64,000 nt of DNA from Arthrobacter zhangbolii (GTDB taxonomy: Bacteria; Actinomycetota; Actinomycetes; Actinomycetales; Micrococcaceae), in NCBI RefSeq assembly GCF_022869865.1, contig NZ_CP094984.1, forward strand, positions 248,001-312,000, read 5' to 3'. Below are positions 42,432 through 51,227 of this stretch, in pieces; position 1 is the first letter of the stretch; each line of letters begins with the position of its first letter. The notes below the pieces were generated by a model. It did not search any database. It was not told the DNA's origin and saw only the letters and a list, made by a program, of their open reading frames with translations. The position numbers and the translations under genes are program-made.

Positions 42432-43379
42432 TTACCTCATCATTGAGTCGATGGTGACGTTCTGGACGCCTTTGAGGTTGAGCATTTGCCGTGCCTCGTC
42501 GGGGCTGGCGATCTGTTTGCCGAGGTCCTCGACCACGGCGCGGATTTTCCGGACCTGCTGTGCGTTGCTGGTGGCAAGTTCGCCTTTGCTGATCCACAGG
42601 CTGTCTTCAAGGCCCACGCGGACGTTGCCGCCAAGCCAGGCACTGTGGGTGCCGAACTGCATCTGGTTGCGCCCGGCGGCGAAGGCGGAGAAATAGTAGT
42701 CGTTGCCGAAGAGCTTGTCCGCGATGGTGACCATGTGGGTGAGGTTTTCGTGGTCGGCGCCGATTCCGCCGAGGATGCCGAAAACACCTTGGATAAGGAA
42801 CGGCGGCTCCACCAGGCCCCTGTCGACGAAGTGGGCCAGGGAGTACAGGTGGCCGATGTCGTAGCACTCGAACTCGAAACGCGTGCCGTGGCCGTCCCCG
42901 AGGGTCCGGAGGGTGTGCTCGATGCGGTCAAAGGAGTTGATGAAAGGGTGTGAATACGTGTTGAGCACGTACTCCTTTTCCCAGTCGTGCTTCCAACCCG
43001 TGACTTTGTCCGCGATCCCGGAGTAAACGAAATTCATTGATCCCATGTTCAGGGAGGCAAGTTCGGGGGAAAACCGGAGCGCTCCGGCCAGGCGCTGGTC
43101 CATCGTCATCGCAGACGAGCCGCCGGTGGTGATGTTGATGACGACGTCGGTCTTCTCGAGTATGGCGGGGACAATCTCCTCATAGATTTCGGCCTCCCAG
43201 GCGGGCCGCCCGTCGGGGTGCCGCGCATGGAGATGGATGATCGCGGAGCCGGCAGCAGCGGCTTCAAAGGCCGAGGCAACTACCTCTTCGGCCGCGAGGG
43301 GGAGGAAGGGGCTCTGCGAAGGGACGTTCACCGACCCGGTCACTGCGGTGGTGATGATGACCTTTTCTGCCTGGCGCAT
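42432..43379 (-). CDS. beta-keto acid cleavage enzyme (BKACE, DUF849)
   Basis: From ATG 43379 the product has 315 residues. The BKACE signature is present: VIITTAVTGSVNVPSQSPFL, the zinc-binding AIIHLHARHPDGRP with two His, and FEFECYDIGHLYSL and GVFGILGGIGADHENL near the active site. BKACEs condense a beta-keto acid with acetyl-CoA to give acetoacetate and a new acyl-CoA. The start shares bases with the DUF6282 stop (TGATG). The keto-acid specificity is set by residues that cannot be assigned by eye. Confidence 0.88.
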   Translation of the reverse strand: MRQAEKVIITTAVTGSVNVPSQSPFLPLAAEEVVASAFEAAAAGSAIIHLHARHPDGRPAWEAEIYEEIVPAILEKTDVVINITTGGSSAMTMDQRLAGALRFSPELASLNMGSMNFVYSGIADKVTGWKHDWEKEYVLNTYSHPFINSFDRIEHTLRTLGDGHGTRFEFECYDIGHLYSLAHFVDRGLVEPPFLIQGVFGILGGIGADHENLTHMVTIADKLFGNDYYFSAFAAGRNQMQFGTHSAWLGGNVRVGLEDSLWISKGELATSNAQQVRKIRAVVEDLGKQIASPDEARQMLNLKGVQNVTIDSMMR

Positions 43380-44293
43380 CAGTTTGTTTCTTCCAGGCCC
43401 AGCAGGAAGGCGGTGTTCCTGCAGATCATCTGGCGGATGTCCTTCTCGGCCACCCCGTGGTCGAGCAGCTGCTGAATGACGTAGATGTAGCCGTCCACCG
43501 GCAACGGATTGGTTTTCTGGCCGAGGTCCGAATCGATGACGGTGTGTTCGGGACCGATCCGGTCGATCCAATCCACCAGGCGGCTTATGGGGAAACCGGG
43601 GGCGGGAACGTCCGGGTGGTACATGGACAGCTCATGTTCCACGAACGCGCCCGACTTCAGCATTTCTTCGACGTCGTCATCGGAGGCGTTGACAATGAAA
43701 TCAGGATGGTGGAGCAGCAGCCGGCGAACACCGTTTTCCTTCGCGGTTGCAAAAAGTGCCTTCATCGACGCCGCATCGAGGTGGCCGCCGGTAAGCATGA
43801 TGTCTGCCTCCGCAACCAGTTGTGTAACGCGGACGGTGTCTTCGGAGACGTTGCCGCCGGCGTCCCAGATGGACACCTCCTTCTCCTCGAGATTGGCGCC
43901 CGCGGTGGGGAACCCGTCGTCGTGGTTATGGGCAGCGATGTGCTGGGCCGCCGACACCGTGGGACCCCATACGGCACGTCCGCCCATCTGGATGGCGACG
44001 GCGACGGCCGACGGGTTGATACCCCCTACCTCGGAGTTGAGCGCAACGCCCCCGTAGACAGGGGTTGGCGCGTCCGCCAGCTGGGACCCCATGGCAAGCA
44101 GGTCCATGACCGTGTTGTGGTGGTGCGACTTGATGAGCAGCGCCCGCATGCCAATGCGGGCTGCATCATAGGACGCCTCCACATGGTTGAGGCGGCGTGG
44201 GAACGGGCTCGGCCCGGAGTGGACATGAAGATCGACCGCTCCTTCCAGGACTTTGAGCAGGGCGGGCGAGGGAACGTCGTTGGAAATGGACAT
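43379..44293 (-). CDS. DUF6282 amidohydrolase-like protein
   Basis: The 304-residue protein has the metal-dependent hydrolase start AVDLHVHSGPSPFPRRL, then LLIKSHHHNTVMDLLAMGSQ, LTGGHLDAASMKAL, RLLLHHPDFIVNASDDDVEE and a late TVIDSDLGQKTNPLP. The spread of His and Asp residues matches a two-metal TIM barrel of the DUF6282 group. It is the first gene of the minus-strand operon and is translationally coupled to BKACE. It may hydrolyse a lactone, amide or ester in the same pathway. Confidence 0.78.
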   Translation of the reverse strand: MSISNDVPSPALLKVLEGAVDLHVHSGPSPFPRRLNHVEASYDAARIGMRALLIKSHHHNTVMDLLAMGSQLADAPTPVYGGVALNSEVGGINPSAVAVAIQMGGRAVWGPTVSAAQHIAAHNHDDGFPTAGANLEEKEVSIWDAGGNVSEDTVRVTQLVAEADIMLTGGHLDAASMKALFATAKENGVRRLLLHHPDFIVNASDDDVEEMLKSGAFVEHELSMYHPDVPAPGFPISRLVDWIDRIGPEHTVIDSDLGQKTNPLPVDGYIYVIQQLLDHGVAEKDIRQMICRNTAFLLGLEETN

Positions 44294-44320
44294 CCGAGAA
44301 CCTCCTTGTTGTTCGGATTG

Positions 44321-44338
44321 TGTTGACCGTGTTCAACA
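44321..44338. promoter_or_regulatory. inverted repeat before the DUF6282 operon
   Basis: TGTTGA-N6-TCAACA is a perfect inverted repeat 28 bases before the DUF6282 start on the minus strand. It could be an operator for an IclR protein. It is distinct from the 39-bp shared site further upstream. Confidence 0.5.
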
Positions 44339-44403
44339 TACGAAGTCCATGGGTTGCTGTCTAGGGGTTTGCGGCGCAATTTCTGCCAGGCGGTCCGCCG
44401 ACC

Positions 44404-44442
44404 GTTCATCAAATGAAAATAATGCTTGCATTATGAACAACC
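44404..44442. promoter_or_regulatory. 39-bp shared operator-like element, copy 1
   Basis: The element begins GTTCATCAAATGAAA and ends TTATGAACAACC. It also contains ATAATGC-TT-GCATTAT (44419-44434). Twenty-eight of 39 positions agree with the element at 48263-48301, including both flanks. It lies between the DUF6282 operon and the divergent IclR gene. Confidence 0.68.
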
Positions 44443-44495
44443 AGTTGTTTTACTGAGCGCCAATGATCCTTCGAGCCTCGACGAGGAGGTGCGGT

Positions 44496-45272
44496 GTGCC
44501 TGATCCGCTTGATGCGCTCGCCGCCGCAGACCGCAGCGCCGCGCTGCCCTATGGTGACCGCGGGGCTATTCAGACCATCGACAGGGCAGCCATGATCCTT
44601 GCCCTTTTCGACCAGAACACCCAGGTGCTGAGCCCGACCCTGGTGGCCGACCGCCTCGGACTCAACCGGACTACCGCGCATCGTTACCTGCAGTCCCTGC
44701 AGGCGTCCGGGTTCCTCGGCCAGGGCTACGGCCCCGGTCCCCTGATCAACCAATTGGCTTCGCTGGTGTCGGCACGCCAGCAGATCCTTACGGTGGCACC
44801 GGCCATCATGCGCACGCTTGCAGACCAGACGGGACTCACCGCGGTGCTGAGTTTCCTGGGACGGTCCGGCGCGGTGGTGAGCCATGTCGAAGAAGCGAAC
44901 GGGGGGACCATCCTGCTGACCGTGCGGGTTGGCACGGTTCTCGAACTCAAGGCGGCCCAGTCGAGGATGCTCCTCGCTTTCCAATCCGACCCGGAGGTGG
45001 CTTCCCGCATGCACGCGTCCCTTGACGGGGCGGAAGCGCGGAAGGAGCAGGCGGAACTCGCGCTTGCACGGCGGAACCGTGTGGCGTGGGCCGACCTGGG
45101 CCGGGTTGGCCTGGCATCGGTGGCGGCGCCGGTCTTCGGAAGCCGTGATATACAGGCCGCGGTGGCCGTCCTCGGCACCACCACAATGCTCTCTCCCTCT
45201 GACCTCTCCTCCCCTCGTGTAGAGCTGCTTCGGGATGCTGCCGAACGCATCAGCTCAACGGTGACCATCTGA
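44496..45272 (+). CDS. IclR-family regulator
   Basis: GTG 44496 is six bases after AGGAGG and gives 258 residues; an upstream ATG at 44463 lacks a ribosome site. The winged helix is TIDRAAMILALFDQNTQVLS with LNRTTAHRYLQSLQASG. The ligand-binding domain includes TGLTAVLSFLGRSGAVVSHV and a C-terminal GLASVAAPVFGSRDIQAAV. It lies between the DUF6282/BKACE operon and the transporter operon and probably controls both through the shared GTTCA/TGAAC elements. Confidence 0.86.
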   Translation: MPDPLDALAAADRSAALPYGDRGAIQTIDRAAMILALFDQNTQVLSPTLVADRLGLNRTTAHRYLQSLQASGFLGQGYGPGPLINQLASLVSARQQILTVAPAIMRTLADQTGLTAVLSFLGRSGAVVSHVEEANGGTILLTVRVGTVLELKAAQSRMLLAFQSDPEVASRMHASLDGAEARKEQAELALARRNRVAWADLGRVGLASVAAPVFGSRDIQAAVAVLGTTTMLSPSDLSSPRVELLRDAAERISSTVTI

Positions 45273-45315
45273 TGCCTGCCCCGACCGTCAATGATGTCGA
45301 ACGGATAACCAGACC

Positions 45316-46206
45316 ATGACCCTGTTACCTCGAACAGCTCGAACAGCTCGAACAGTTCGGGCACCGCGCCCGAACTGGGCACTCCTGATTCCGGCTCTCG
45401 CCCTGGTTGCCGGAGTGCTTCTCCTTCCCCTCCTGCAGAGCCTCTTCCGCAGTTTCGGGGGCGTGGACTTCACCCTTGACCACTACAAGTCCCTGTTTAC
45501 CGACGGCGTCACGCTCACGGTGCTCGGCAGGACGGCCGGAACCGCGGTCATAGTCACCGTGGTCACCTTCCTCATCGGGTATCCCTACGCCTACCTCATG
45601 ACAAGGGTGGGTCCGCGACTGCGCGGAGTGCTGCTCGTTATTGTCCTCGTCCCCTTCTGGACCTCGGTGATGGCACGCAACTTCGCCTGGATTGTTCTCC
45701 TGCAGCGGGGCGGGCCCGTACAGAGCCTCTTTGACGCCCTCGGGGCCGGCGACGTCGTTTTCTACGGCACCGTTGTGGGCGTCACCGTGGCGATGAGCCA
45801 GGTCCTGCTTCCGTTCATGGTGCTCCCGCTCTTCAGCACGCTGAGTTCCATTGACCGCAAGCTGCTCCTGGCGGCACGAGGGCTCGGCTCGTCACCGATC
45901 GCCGCCTTCTGGAAGGTCTACTGGCCGCTTTCCCGCGGAGGGGTGGTTTCGGGGCTGATCCTCGTGTTCACGCTGAGCCTCGGGTTCTACGTGACGCCGG
46001 CGCTGCTTGGTTCACCGCAGCAATCCCTTATTGCCCAGCTGCTCGCCCAGCGCACCACCCAGATCCTGGACTTCGCCGGAGCCAGCGCGTTGGGGATGCT
46101 CGTCCTGGTGGTCACCCTCGTACTGGTGGTCTGGGCGAACCGCATCGGCGGCACCATATCCGCGATCGGCGTCGTGGCCACGTCAAAGGCGAAGGACACC
46201 CCATGA
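45316..46206 (+). CDS. PotB-like ABC importer permease
   Basis: The 296-residue protein has six membrane spans. The binding-protein-dependent permease loop is AARGLGSSPIAAFWKVYWPLS near residue 195. The first span follows a basic N-terminus containing three RTA-type repeats (nine-base repeats at 45329-45355). Gene order permease, permease, ATPase, binding protein follows the spermidine/putrescine transporter class. The start overlaps nothing upstream, and the stop overlaps the next permease (ATGA). Confidence 0.86.
   Translation: MTLLPRTARTARTVRAPRPNWALLIPALALVAGVLLLPLLQSLFRSFGGVDFTLDHYKSLFTDGVTLTVLGRTAGTAVIVTVVTFLIGYPYAYLMTRVGPRLRGVLLVIVLVPFWTSVMARNFAWIVLLQRGGPVQSLFDALGAGDVVFYGTVVGVTVAMSQVLLPFMVLPLFSTLSSIDRKLLLAARGLGSSPIAAFWKVYWPLSRGGVVSGLILVFTLSLGFYVTPALLGSPQQSLIAQLLAQRTTQILDFAGASALGMLVLVVTLVLVVWANRIGGTISAIGVVATSKAKDTP
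45329..45355 (+). repeat. three 9-bp repeats in a permease N-terminus
   Basis: The unit CTCGAACAG occurs three times in tandem and is followed by a diverged TTCGG. The units encode repeated Arg-Thr-Ala residues in the cytoplasmic N-terminus of the PotB-like permease. Gain or loss of units would keep the frame. Confidence 0.8.
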
Positions 46207-47057
46207 GCAAACTGACAGACACCGGCAGCCGCAAGGCTGCAGCTCCCCGCAGCCGGCGGCGGCGGGACCGCGGGGTTGATCCGATTCCCGTATGGCTGTG
46301 GGTGGTCGGCGGCGCCGTCGCGCTCTATCTGGTCCTCCCCACCCTTGTGGTCATCCCGTCCAGCTTCTCGTCATCCTCGGCGTTCAAGCTGCCGCCGGAG
46401 GGATTCACGCTCCGCTGGTACCAGAACTTCTTTACCAACCCCATCTGGCTTACCTCGCTTGCCAATTCCTTCCTTGTGGCCCTGCTCGCGGCTGCAATGG
46501 CCACCGTTGTGGGCACCGCAGCGGCGGTGGGCCTGAGCCGGATGACCGGACGGACCGCGTCTTTTGTCCGCACGGTGCTCATGGTGTCCATGGTGACCCC
46601 GTCGATCGTGATTGCCGTGGCCGTCTACATCTCGTTCCTGAAATGGCACCTGACCGGTTCGCTCCTGGGGTACGTGCTGGCACATGCCGCGCTGGGAGTC
46701 CCCTTTGTGCTGGTGGCCGTGACCAGTGCCCTCGGCGGCTTTGACGCGCAGCTGCTGAGGGCCTCGGCGTCGCTCGGTGCTTCCCCGATCCGTTCCTTTA
46801 TTACGGTGACGATGCCGCTGATCAGCCGCGGCATCCTCAGCGGTGCGGTCTTCGCTTTCGCCACGTCCTTCGACGAGGTGGTGATTGCGCTGTTCCTCCG
46901 CTCGCCGACGTTCCAAACGCTGCCGGTACAGATGTACAACAGCGTCACTTATGAACTCGACCCCACCATCTCGGCGGCATCGAGCCTCATCGTCGTCGCG
47001 GTCACCGCCATCTTCCTGGTGCCGCAGCTCATCAGCAACCGCAAGAAGACCGACTAG
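46203..47057 (+). CDS. PotC-like ABC importer permease
   Basis: This 284-residue protein has six spans and the cytoplasmic loop ASASLGASPIRSFITVTMPL that contacts the ATPase. A basic N-terminal segment (RSRRRRDRGVD) precedes the first span. It starts within the stop of the first permease and precedes the ATPase gene by nine bases. The two permeases should form the heterodimeric channel of one importer. Confidence 0.86.
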   Translation: MSKLTDTGSRKAAAPRSRRRRDRGVDPIPVWLWVVGGAVALYLVLPTLVVIPSSFSSSSAFKLPPEGFTLRWYQNFFTNPIWLTSLANSFLVALLAAAMATVVGTAAAVGLSRMTGRTASFVRTVLMVSMVTPSIVIAVAVYISFLKWHLTGSLLGYVLAHAALGVPFVLVAVTSALGGFDAQLLRASASLGASPIRSFITVTMPLISRGILSGAVFAFATSFDEVVIALFLRSPTFQTLPVQMYNSVTYELDPTISAASSLIVVAVTAIFLVPQLISNRKKTD

Positions 47058-47066
47058 GAGTATGCC

Positions 47067-48209
47067 GTGACCCTTTCGAACGAAAAGACCGTTCCCTCCC
47101 GGAAGGCGCCCCCGACGCTGGTGCGGCGGGGCACCCAGATCCGGCTGGCGGGCGTTACCAAGGATTACGGACTCGAGGTTCCGGCGGTGGACGATATCTC
47201 CCTGACCATCGAACCGGGGGAGTTCATGACCTTCCTCGGACCAAGCGGATCAGGCAAGACCACCACCCTCAACCTCATTGCCGGCTTCGATACCCTCACC
47301 AGCGGGACCATCGCCCTGAACGGAACCGACGTCGGAACGCTGCCGCCGCACAAGCGGAACCTCGGGATGCTGTTCCAGAACTATGCCCTGTTCCCGCACA
47401 TGACGGTTGCCCAGAACGTGGGATATCCGCTGCGTGAGCGGAAAATGTCCAAATCCGACATTGCCCGCCGGGTGTCCGACGTGCTCGACCTGGTGCAACT
47501 GCCGGGCCGCGACCGGAATTACCCGACGCAGTTGTCCGGCGGGCAGCAACAGCGCGTCGCCCTTGCCCGGGCAATCGTCTTCCAGCCCGAGGCGCTGCTG
47601 CTCGATGAGCCGCTGGGTGCCCTGGACCGAAACCTCCGCGCCACACTGCAGGCAGAGATCCGCCGGATCCACCGCGAAGTGGGATCCACGTTCGTGTTCG
47701 TGACCCACGACCAGGAAGAGGCAATGAACCTCTCCGACCGCATTGCCCTCTTCAACAACGGGCACATTGAACAGGTGGGCAGTCCGCAAGAGCTGTACCG
47801 CGAACCCGAAACACTTTTCACGGCAAGGTTCCTGGGCGACTCCAATGTCTTTGACCTTGGCGACGCGGGCTTCGGGGAGCACGCCGTCTGGGAGGACCGG
47901 ACCTGGTCGGTGGATCCCCGCACCGTGGCGGGGCATGCGGGCGTCCGTTCGCGCAGCGCCATAGTTGTCCGTCCTGAAGACCTGTTCATCGCCCTTGATC
48001 CAGGCTCCGTTCCGGCCGGGGCAAATACCATCCCGGCCACCATCAAGGACCTGGAATACATGGGGTCCTACCGCACCGCATTGCTGAACCTGGGGAGGGG
48101 CAACCTGGGCGGCCGCGCCCGTATCGACGCACTGGGTTCGACGCTGAACATCGGCGATGCCGTCACCGCCTGGTGGCGGCCCGAACGCCAACGGATCGTC
48201 GCTGCCTGA
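47067..48209 (+). CDS. PotA-like ABC importer ATPase
   Basis: GTG 47067 lies six bases after AGGAG and gives 380 residues; the ATG at 47062 is in another frame and stops at once. Walker A is GPSGSGKTTT, the signature LSGGQQQRVALARAI, Walker B ALLLDEPLGALD and the switch VTHDQEEAM. The C-terminal ~110 residues form the TOBE/MOP domain of CUT1/polyamine-type ATPases (RPEDLFIALDPG). It energises import by the two permeases encoded upstream. Confidence 0.88.
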   Translation: MTLSNEKTVPSRKAPPTLVRRGTQIRLAGVTKDYGLEVPAVDDISLTIEPGEFMTFLGPSGSGKTTTLNLIAGFDTLTSGTIALNGTDVGTLPPHKRNLGMLFQNYALFPHMTVAQNVGYPLRERKMSKSDIARRVSDVLDLVQLPGRDRNYPTQLSGGQQQRVALARAIVFQPEALLLDEPLGALDRNLRATLQAEIRRIHREVGSTFVFVTHDQEEAMNLSDRIALFNNGHIEQVGSPQELYREPETLFTARFLGDSNVFDLGDAGFGEHAVWEDRTWSVDPRTVAGHAGVRSRSAIVVRPEDLFIALDPGSVPAGANTIPATIKDLEYMGSYRTALLNLGRGNLGGRARIDALGSTLNIGDAVTAWWRPERQRIVAA

Positions 48210-48262
48210 CCCGCATTTCCTCGCTTTACATCGACGTCTTGAGTGGTACCGTGTCGCCTAAC

Positions 48263-48301
48263 GTTCACCAAGTGAAACTGAAATTCATATTATGAACAAC
48301 G
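48263..48301. promoter_or_regulatory. 39-bp shared operator-like element, copy 2
   Basis: The element begins GTTCACCAAGTGAAA and ends TTATGAACAACG and includes TTCAT-ATT-ATGAA. It matches the copy at 44404-44442 at 28 of 39 positions. It lies between the transporter ATPase and its binding-protein gene, so the binding protein may have its own regulated promoter. Confidence 0.68.
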
Positions 48302-48336
48302 CCGAGCATCTCGGCCAAACCCCAAAGGAAACGACA

Positions 48337-49407
48337 ATGATGTCCAGATCCAAATCAGTGTTTGTGCCGGCCCTCAGCATCATCGCCCTCGCCGGACTGC
48401 TCACCGGCTGCGGAGACTCCGCAGAGGAAGCCACCGGGCCCGATGCACCCGTTGAACTCACTTACGTTGGCTACGGCGGCGACGGGCAGGCTGCACAGAT
48501 CGAGGCATGGCAGAAGTCCTACACAGGCGACAACCCCAACGTTTCATTCATCAACACCTCCCCGCCCGACGTGGCGCAGGTGAAGGCACAGGTGGAATCC
48601 GGTGCGGTGCAGTGGGACGTGATGGCGGTTGCCCCTTATGCCGCGGAACAGAACTGCGGCACCCTCTTCGAGAAACTCGACCTGTCTTCCGTGGACCAGA
48701 AGGACCTGGTCCCGGGCACCGTGGGGGAGTGCTACATCGGCAACTGGATCAACGCCACCCCCATGGCCTACCGCACAGACGCCTTCCCTGACGGCAAAGG
48801 CCCCAAGACCGTTGCCGACTTCTTCGACACCGACGCGTTCCCGGGCAAGCGGGGAATGGTCACCAACCTGCAGAACGGCATCCTGGAATACGCGCTGACC
48901 GCAGACGGCGTGGAGCCGGACAAGATGTATCCGCTCGACGTCGACCGCGCACTCGGCAAGCTCGACAGCATCCGGGACGACACCACCTTTGCCCCGAATG
49001 TAGGAGCACTGCAGCAGGCCGTCAGCGCCGACCAGGTTGATATCTTCTTCCTGCCCGACTCGCGGCTTGTGCCTCTCCTCAAGGAGAACGACGACATCAC
49101 CATCGTCTGGGACGTCACGGTCACATCACTCAATGCCTTCGCCGTTCCGCTTGGTTCCGCGAAGAAGGACGCCGTGGTGGACTTCGTATCAAGTGTTGTG
49201 GAACCCGGGCCGGCGGCCAAGATCTCCGAGCTGCTTGGCGTTTCCCCGGTCAATACGGCCGCCGAGCCAAAGCTGGACGAGTACACGTCCCAGGTTGAGG
49301 TCAACGGCAAGGTCAATACGGGAGAGACGATCCTCCAGGATGTTGACTGGTATGCCAAGAACTTCAATGAGGCATCCACCAAGGTCACGACGTGGTTGGC
49401 CGGATAA
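48337..49407 (+). CDS. PotD-like extracellular solute-binding lipoprotein
   Basis: ATG 48337 lies after AAAGGA with seven-base spacing and gives 356 residues; the frame extends to 48292 without a better site. A lipoprotein signal is present: SRSKSVFVPALSIIALAGLL then the lipobox LTGC. The mature part is a two-lobed binding fold (VSFINTSPPDVAQVKAQVES, GECYIGNWINATPMAYRTDA). Such proteins bind polyamines or other small, often carboxylated or cationic, solutes. It supplies specificity to the importer whose permeases and ATPase precede it. Confidence 0.87.
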   Translation: MMSRSKSVFVPALSIIALAGLLTGCGDSAEEATGPDAPVELTYVGYGGDGQAAQIEAWQKSYTGDNPNVSFINTSPPDVAQVKAQVESGAVQWDVMAVAPYAAEQNCGTLFEKLDLSSVDQKDLVPGTVGECYIGNWINATPMAYRTDAFPDGKGPKTVADFFDTDAFPGKRGMVTNLQNGILEYALTADGVEPDKMYPLDVDRALGKLDSIRDDTTFAPNVGALQQAVSADQVDIFFLPDSRLVPLLKENDDITIVWDVTVTSLNAFAVPLGSAKKDAVVDFVSSVVEPGPAAKISELLGVSPVNTAAEPKLDEYTSQVEVNGKVNTGETILQDVDWYAKNFNEASTKVTTWLAG

Positions 49408-49408
49408 T

Positions 49409-49436
49409 ACGGGCACCGGCGGAGGCCGGTGCCCGT
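49409..49436 (+). terminator. hairpin after the binding-protein gene
   Basis: ACGGGCACCGGC and GCCGGTGCCCGT form a perfect 12-bp stem around a four-base loop, starting two bases after the stop. No long T-run follows, so it may be a terminator of the GC-rich type or a transcript-stabilising hairpin. Confidence 0.7.
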
Positions 49437-49446
49437 CCCCTGAAGT

Positions 49447-49485
49447 GTTCTCCATTTGAACTACGCTTATGTGATGGTGAACACC
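49447..49485. promoter_or_regulatory. related GTTC/TGAAC element over the third IclR start
   Basis: This span begins GTTCTCCATTTGAAC and ends GATGGTGAACACC. It shares the half-site order GTTC...TGAA...TGAAC with the two 39-bp elements, shifted by one base at the right end. It covers the start of the IclR gene at 49474, which would allow autoregulation. Confidence 0.45.
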
Positions 49486-50262
49486 GAGGGAAACGCCGAG
49501 ACCTCCGGCTACGACATTCAGGCAGTATCCCGGGCAGCGCAGATTTGCGCACTCTTCGGGCCCAACACGGTCGAAGTGACGCCGGCAGAGGTCGCAGCCA
49601 AGCTCAACCTGAACCGTACAACCGCCTACCGGTACTGCGTAGCGCTGGTCGCGGCCGGAATGCTCGAGCGGAGTCCGCGGCGCGGTGCCTTCGTCCTTGG
49701 CGGACTCATGCTGCAGCTGGGCATCCATGCGCTCAGCCGGCGTCCGGTGGTGCAGATCGCGCCCCCGTACCTGGCCGAGCTGAGCGGCGCCGTCCGGATG
49801 ACCGCCGTCCTCAGCCTATGGGCCGTGGACGGTCCGGTGGCGACCCTGGTGGAAGAGGACAGCAACCAAACCATCATTGTGACCGTCCGGCCCGGATCGC
49901 TTCTGGAGATCACCGCCGCACAGACGCACGTGTTCCTTGCCTACCTCAAGGACCCCCACGCCGTCGGAACAACGGCGGCAGGCCTGCCTGCTGCCCAGCG
50001 GTCAGAACTTGACGCGGCAATCTACAACGCCAGGCGTCACGGCTACAGCATTGCCCACCACTCCGGGGGACTCTTCGGCATCGCCGTTCCGGTCTTCGAC
50101 GAATACGGCATTGCCGCCACGGTTGCGCTCCTCGGCGCCGACCCGGCTGCAGACCTCAGCCCCGGCTCACCCATCCTCACCCAACTCAGGGGAACCGCGG
50201 CCGCGCTCAGCGAAGAACTGGGCGGCGGCCAAAAAGGACAACAGATTGCCGACCTACGATGA
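49474..50262 (+). CDS. IclR-family regulator
   Basis: The start is uncertain (TTG 49456 or ATG 49474; no strong ribosome site), with about 262 residues from 49474. The winged helix is QAVSRAAQICALFGPNTVEV and LNLNRTTAYRYCVALVAAGM. The ligand domain includes RMTAVLSLWAVDGPVATLVE and GIAVPVFDEYGIAATVAL. It is the third IclR of the cluster and closely resembles the one at 44496. It overlaps the cyclase gene by 17 bases and so is part of the cyclase-dehydrogenase operon. Confidence 0.85.
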   Translation: MVNTEGNAETSGYDIQAVSRAAQICALFGPNTVEVTPAEVAAKLNLNRTTAYRYCVALVAAGMLERSPRRGAFVLGGLMLQLGIHALSRRPVVQIAPPYLAELSGAVRMTAVLSLWAVDGPVATLVEEDSNQTIIVTVRPGSLLEITAAQTHVFLAYLKDPHAVGTTAAGLPAAQRSELDAAIYNARRHGYSIAHHSGGLFGIAVPVFDEYGIAATVALLGADPAADLSPGSPILTQLRGTAAALSEELGGGQKGQQIADLR

Positions 50263-51220
50263 GCTCGCCTCCGCCGAGCCCCCGGGGTCGAGCTGGAACG
50301 TCTTCGGGAGAGACGACCAGCTCGGCACGATCAACTTCCTAACACCCGAGCGGGTCGCATCCGCGGCCCGGCTGGTCCGTACCGGCCGCCGCTTCGGCCT
50401 CGACCACCCCGTCACTGCCTTCGAGCCTTACCCCACTGGAACCCGCCGCCCGCTTGAACACACGGTGTTCTCCAACAACACCTGGCATCGGGACGACTGG
50501 GTTGATTCCTTCTATTTGCAGTCCTCCTCCCAGATTGACGCACTCCGCCACATCGGCCACCCCGAGCACGGTTTCTACAACGGCCTTTCGACGGAGGAAA
50601 ACACATCCGATTCGATCCGGCTCGGCATCCAGAACTGGGCCGGCCCGGGCATCGCGGGCCGGGGCGTCCTGCTGGACGTTCCCCGGTTCTTCGCCCAACA
50701 GGGCCTTTCCTACGACTCCTCCTCCACCATTGCCATCGGTACGGACCTGCTCGATGAAATAGCGGAGAGCCAGAATGTGTCCTGGCACGGCGGAGAGATT
50801 CTGCTTCTCCGCACCGCATGGGCGGAGGACTACCTCGCGAAAACCCCCGAAAAGCGCCGCTCGGATCCCTGGAAACAATCACCCGGCCTCGCCCAGCGGG
50901 AATCAACGCTCCGCTGGCTGTGGGACCACGAGATCTCCCTCGTCGCGGCAGACAACCTCGCCGTCGAGGCCGACCCCGTGATCGACTCCGACTTCCGGAG
51001 CCCGGCCGACGCACCCCCGCCGACCGGGGTCGATCACAGCGGCATGCTGCACCGCCCGCTCCTCGCCCTGCTCGGCATGGCGCTCGGGGAACTGTGGAAA
51101 CTGGACGAGCTCGCCGCGGACTGTGCCGAGGACGGCGTGTACGAGTGTTTCCTCACCTGTAAGCCCCTCAACATTCCCGGCGGCGTCGGCTCTCCGCCGA
51201 ACGCCATCGCTTTCAAATAG
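50246..51220 (+). CDS. cyclase-family hydrolase (kynurenine-formamidase-like)
   Basis: TTG 50246 lies seven bases after AAAAAGGA and gives 324 residues; an open frame continues far upstream inside the IclR gene and is not used. The cyclase fold is indicated by DQLGTINFLTPERV, the metal motif SSSQIDALRHIGHPEHG, and GRGVLLDVPRFF and HGGEILLLRTAWAEDY. Members hydrolyse cyclic amides, lactones or N-formyl groups using a metal. In this operon it would act just before the alcohol and aldehyde dehydrogenases. Confidence 0.83.
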   Translation: MPTYDELASAEPPGSSWNVFGRDDQLGTINFLTPERVASAARLVRTGRRFGLDHPVTAFEPYPTGTRRPLEHTVFSNNTWHRDDWVDSFYLQSSSQIDALRHIGHPEHGFYNGLSTEENTSDSIRLGIQNWAGPGIAGRGVLLDVPRFFAQQGLSYDSSSTIAIGTDLLDEIAESQNVSWHGGEILLLRTAWAEDYLAKTPEKRRSDPWKQSPGLAQRESTLRWLWDHEISLVAADNLAVEADPVIDSDFRSPADAPPPTGVDHSGMLHRPLLALLGMALGELWKLDELAADCAEDGVYECFLTCKPLNIPGGVGSPPNAIAFK

Positions 51221-51227
51221 GAGCACC

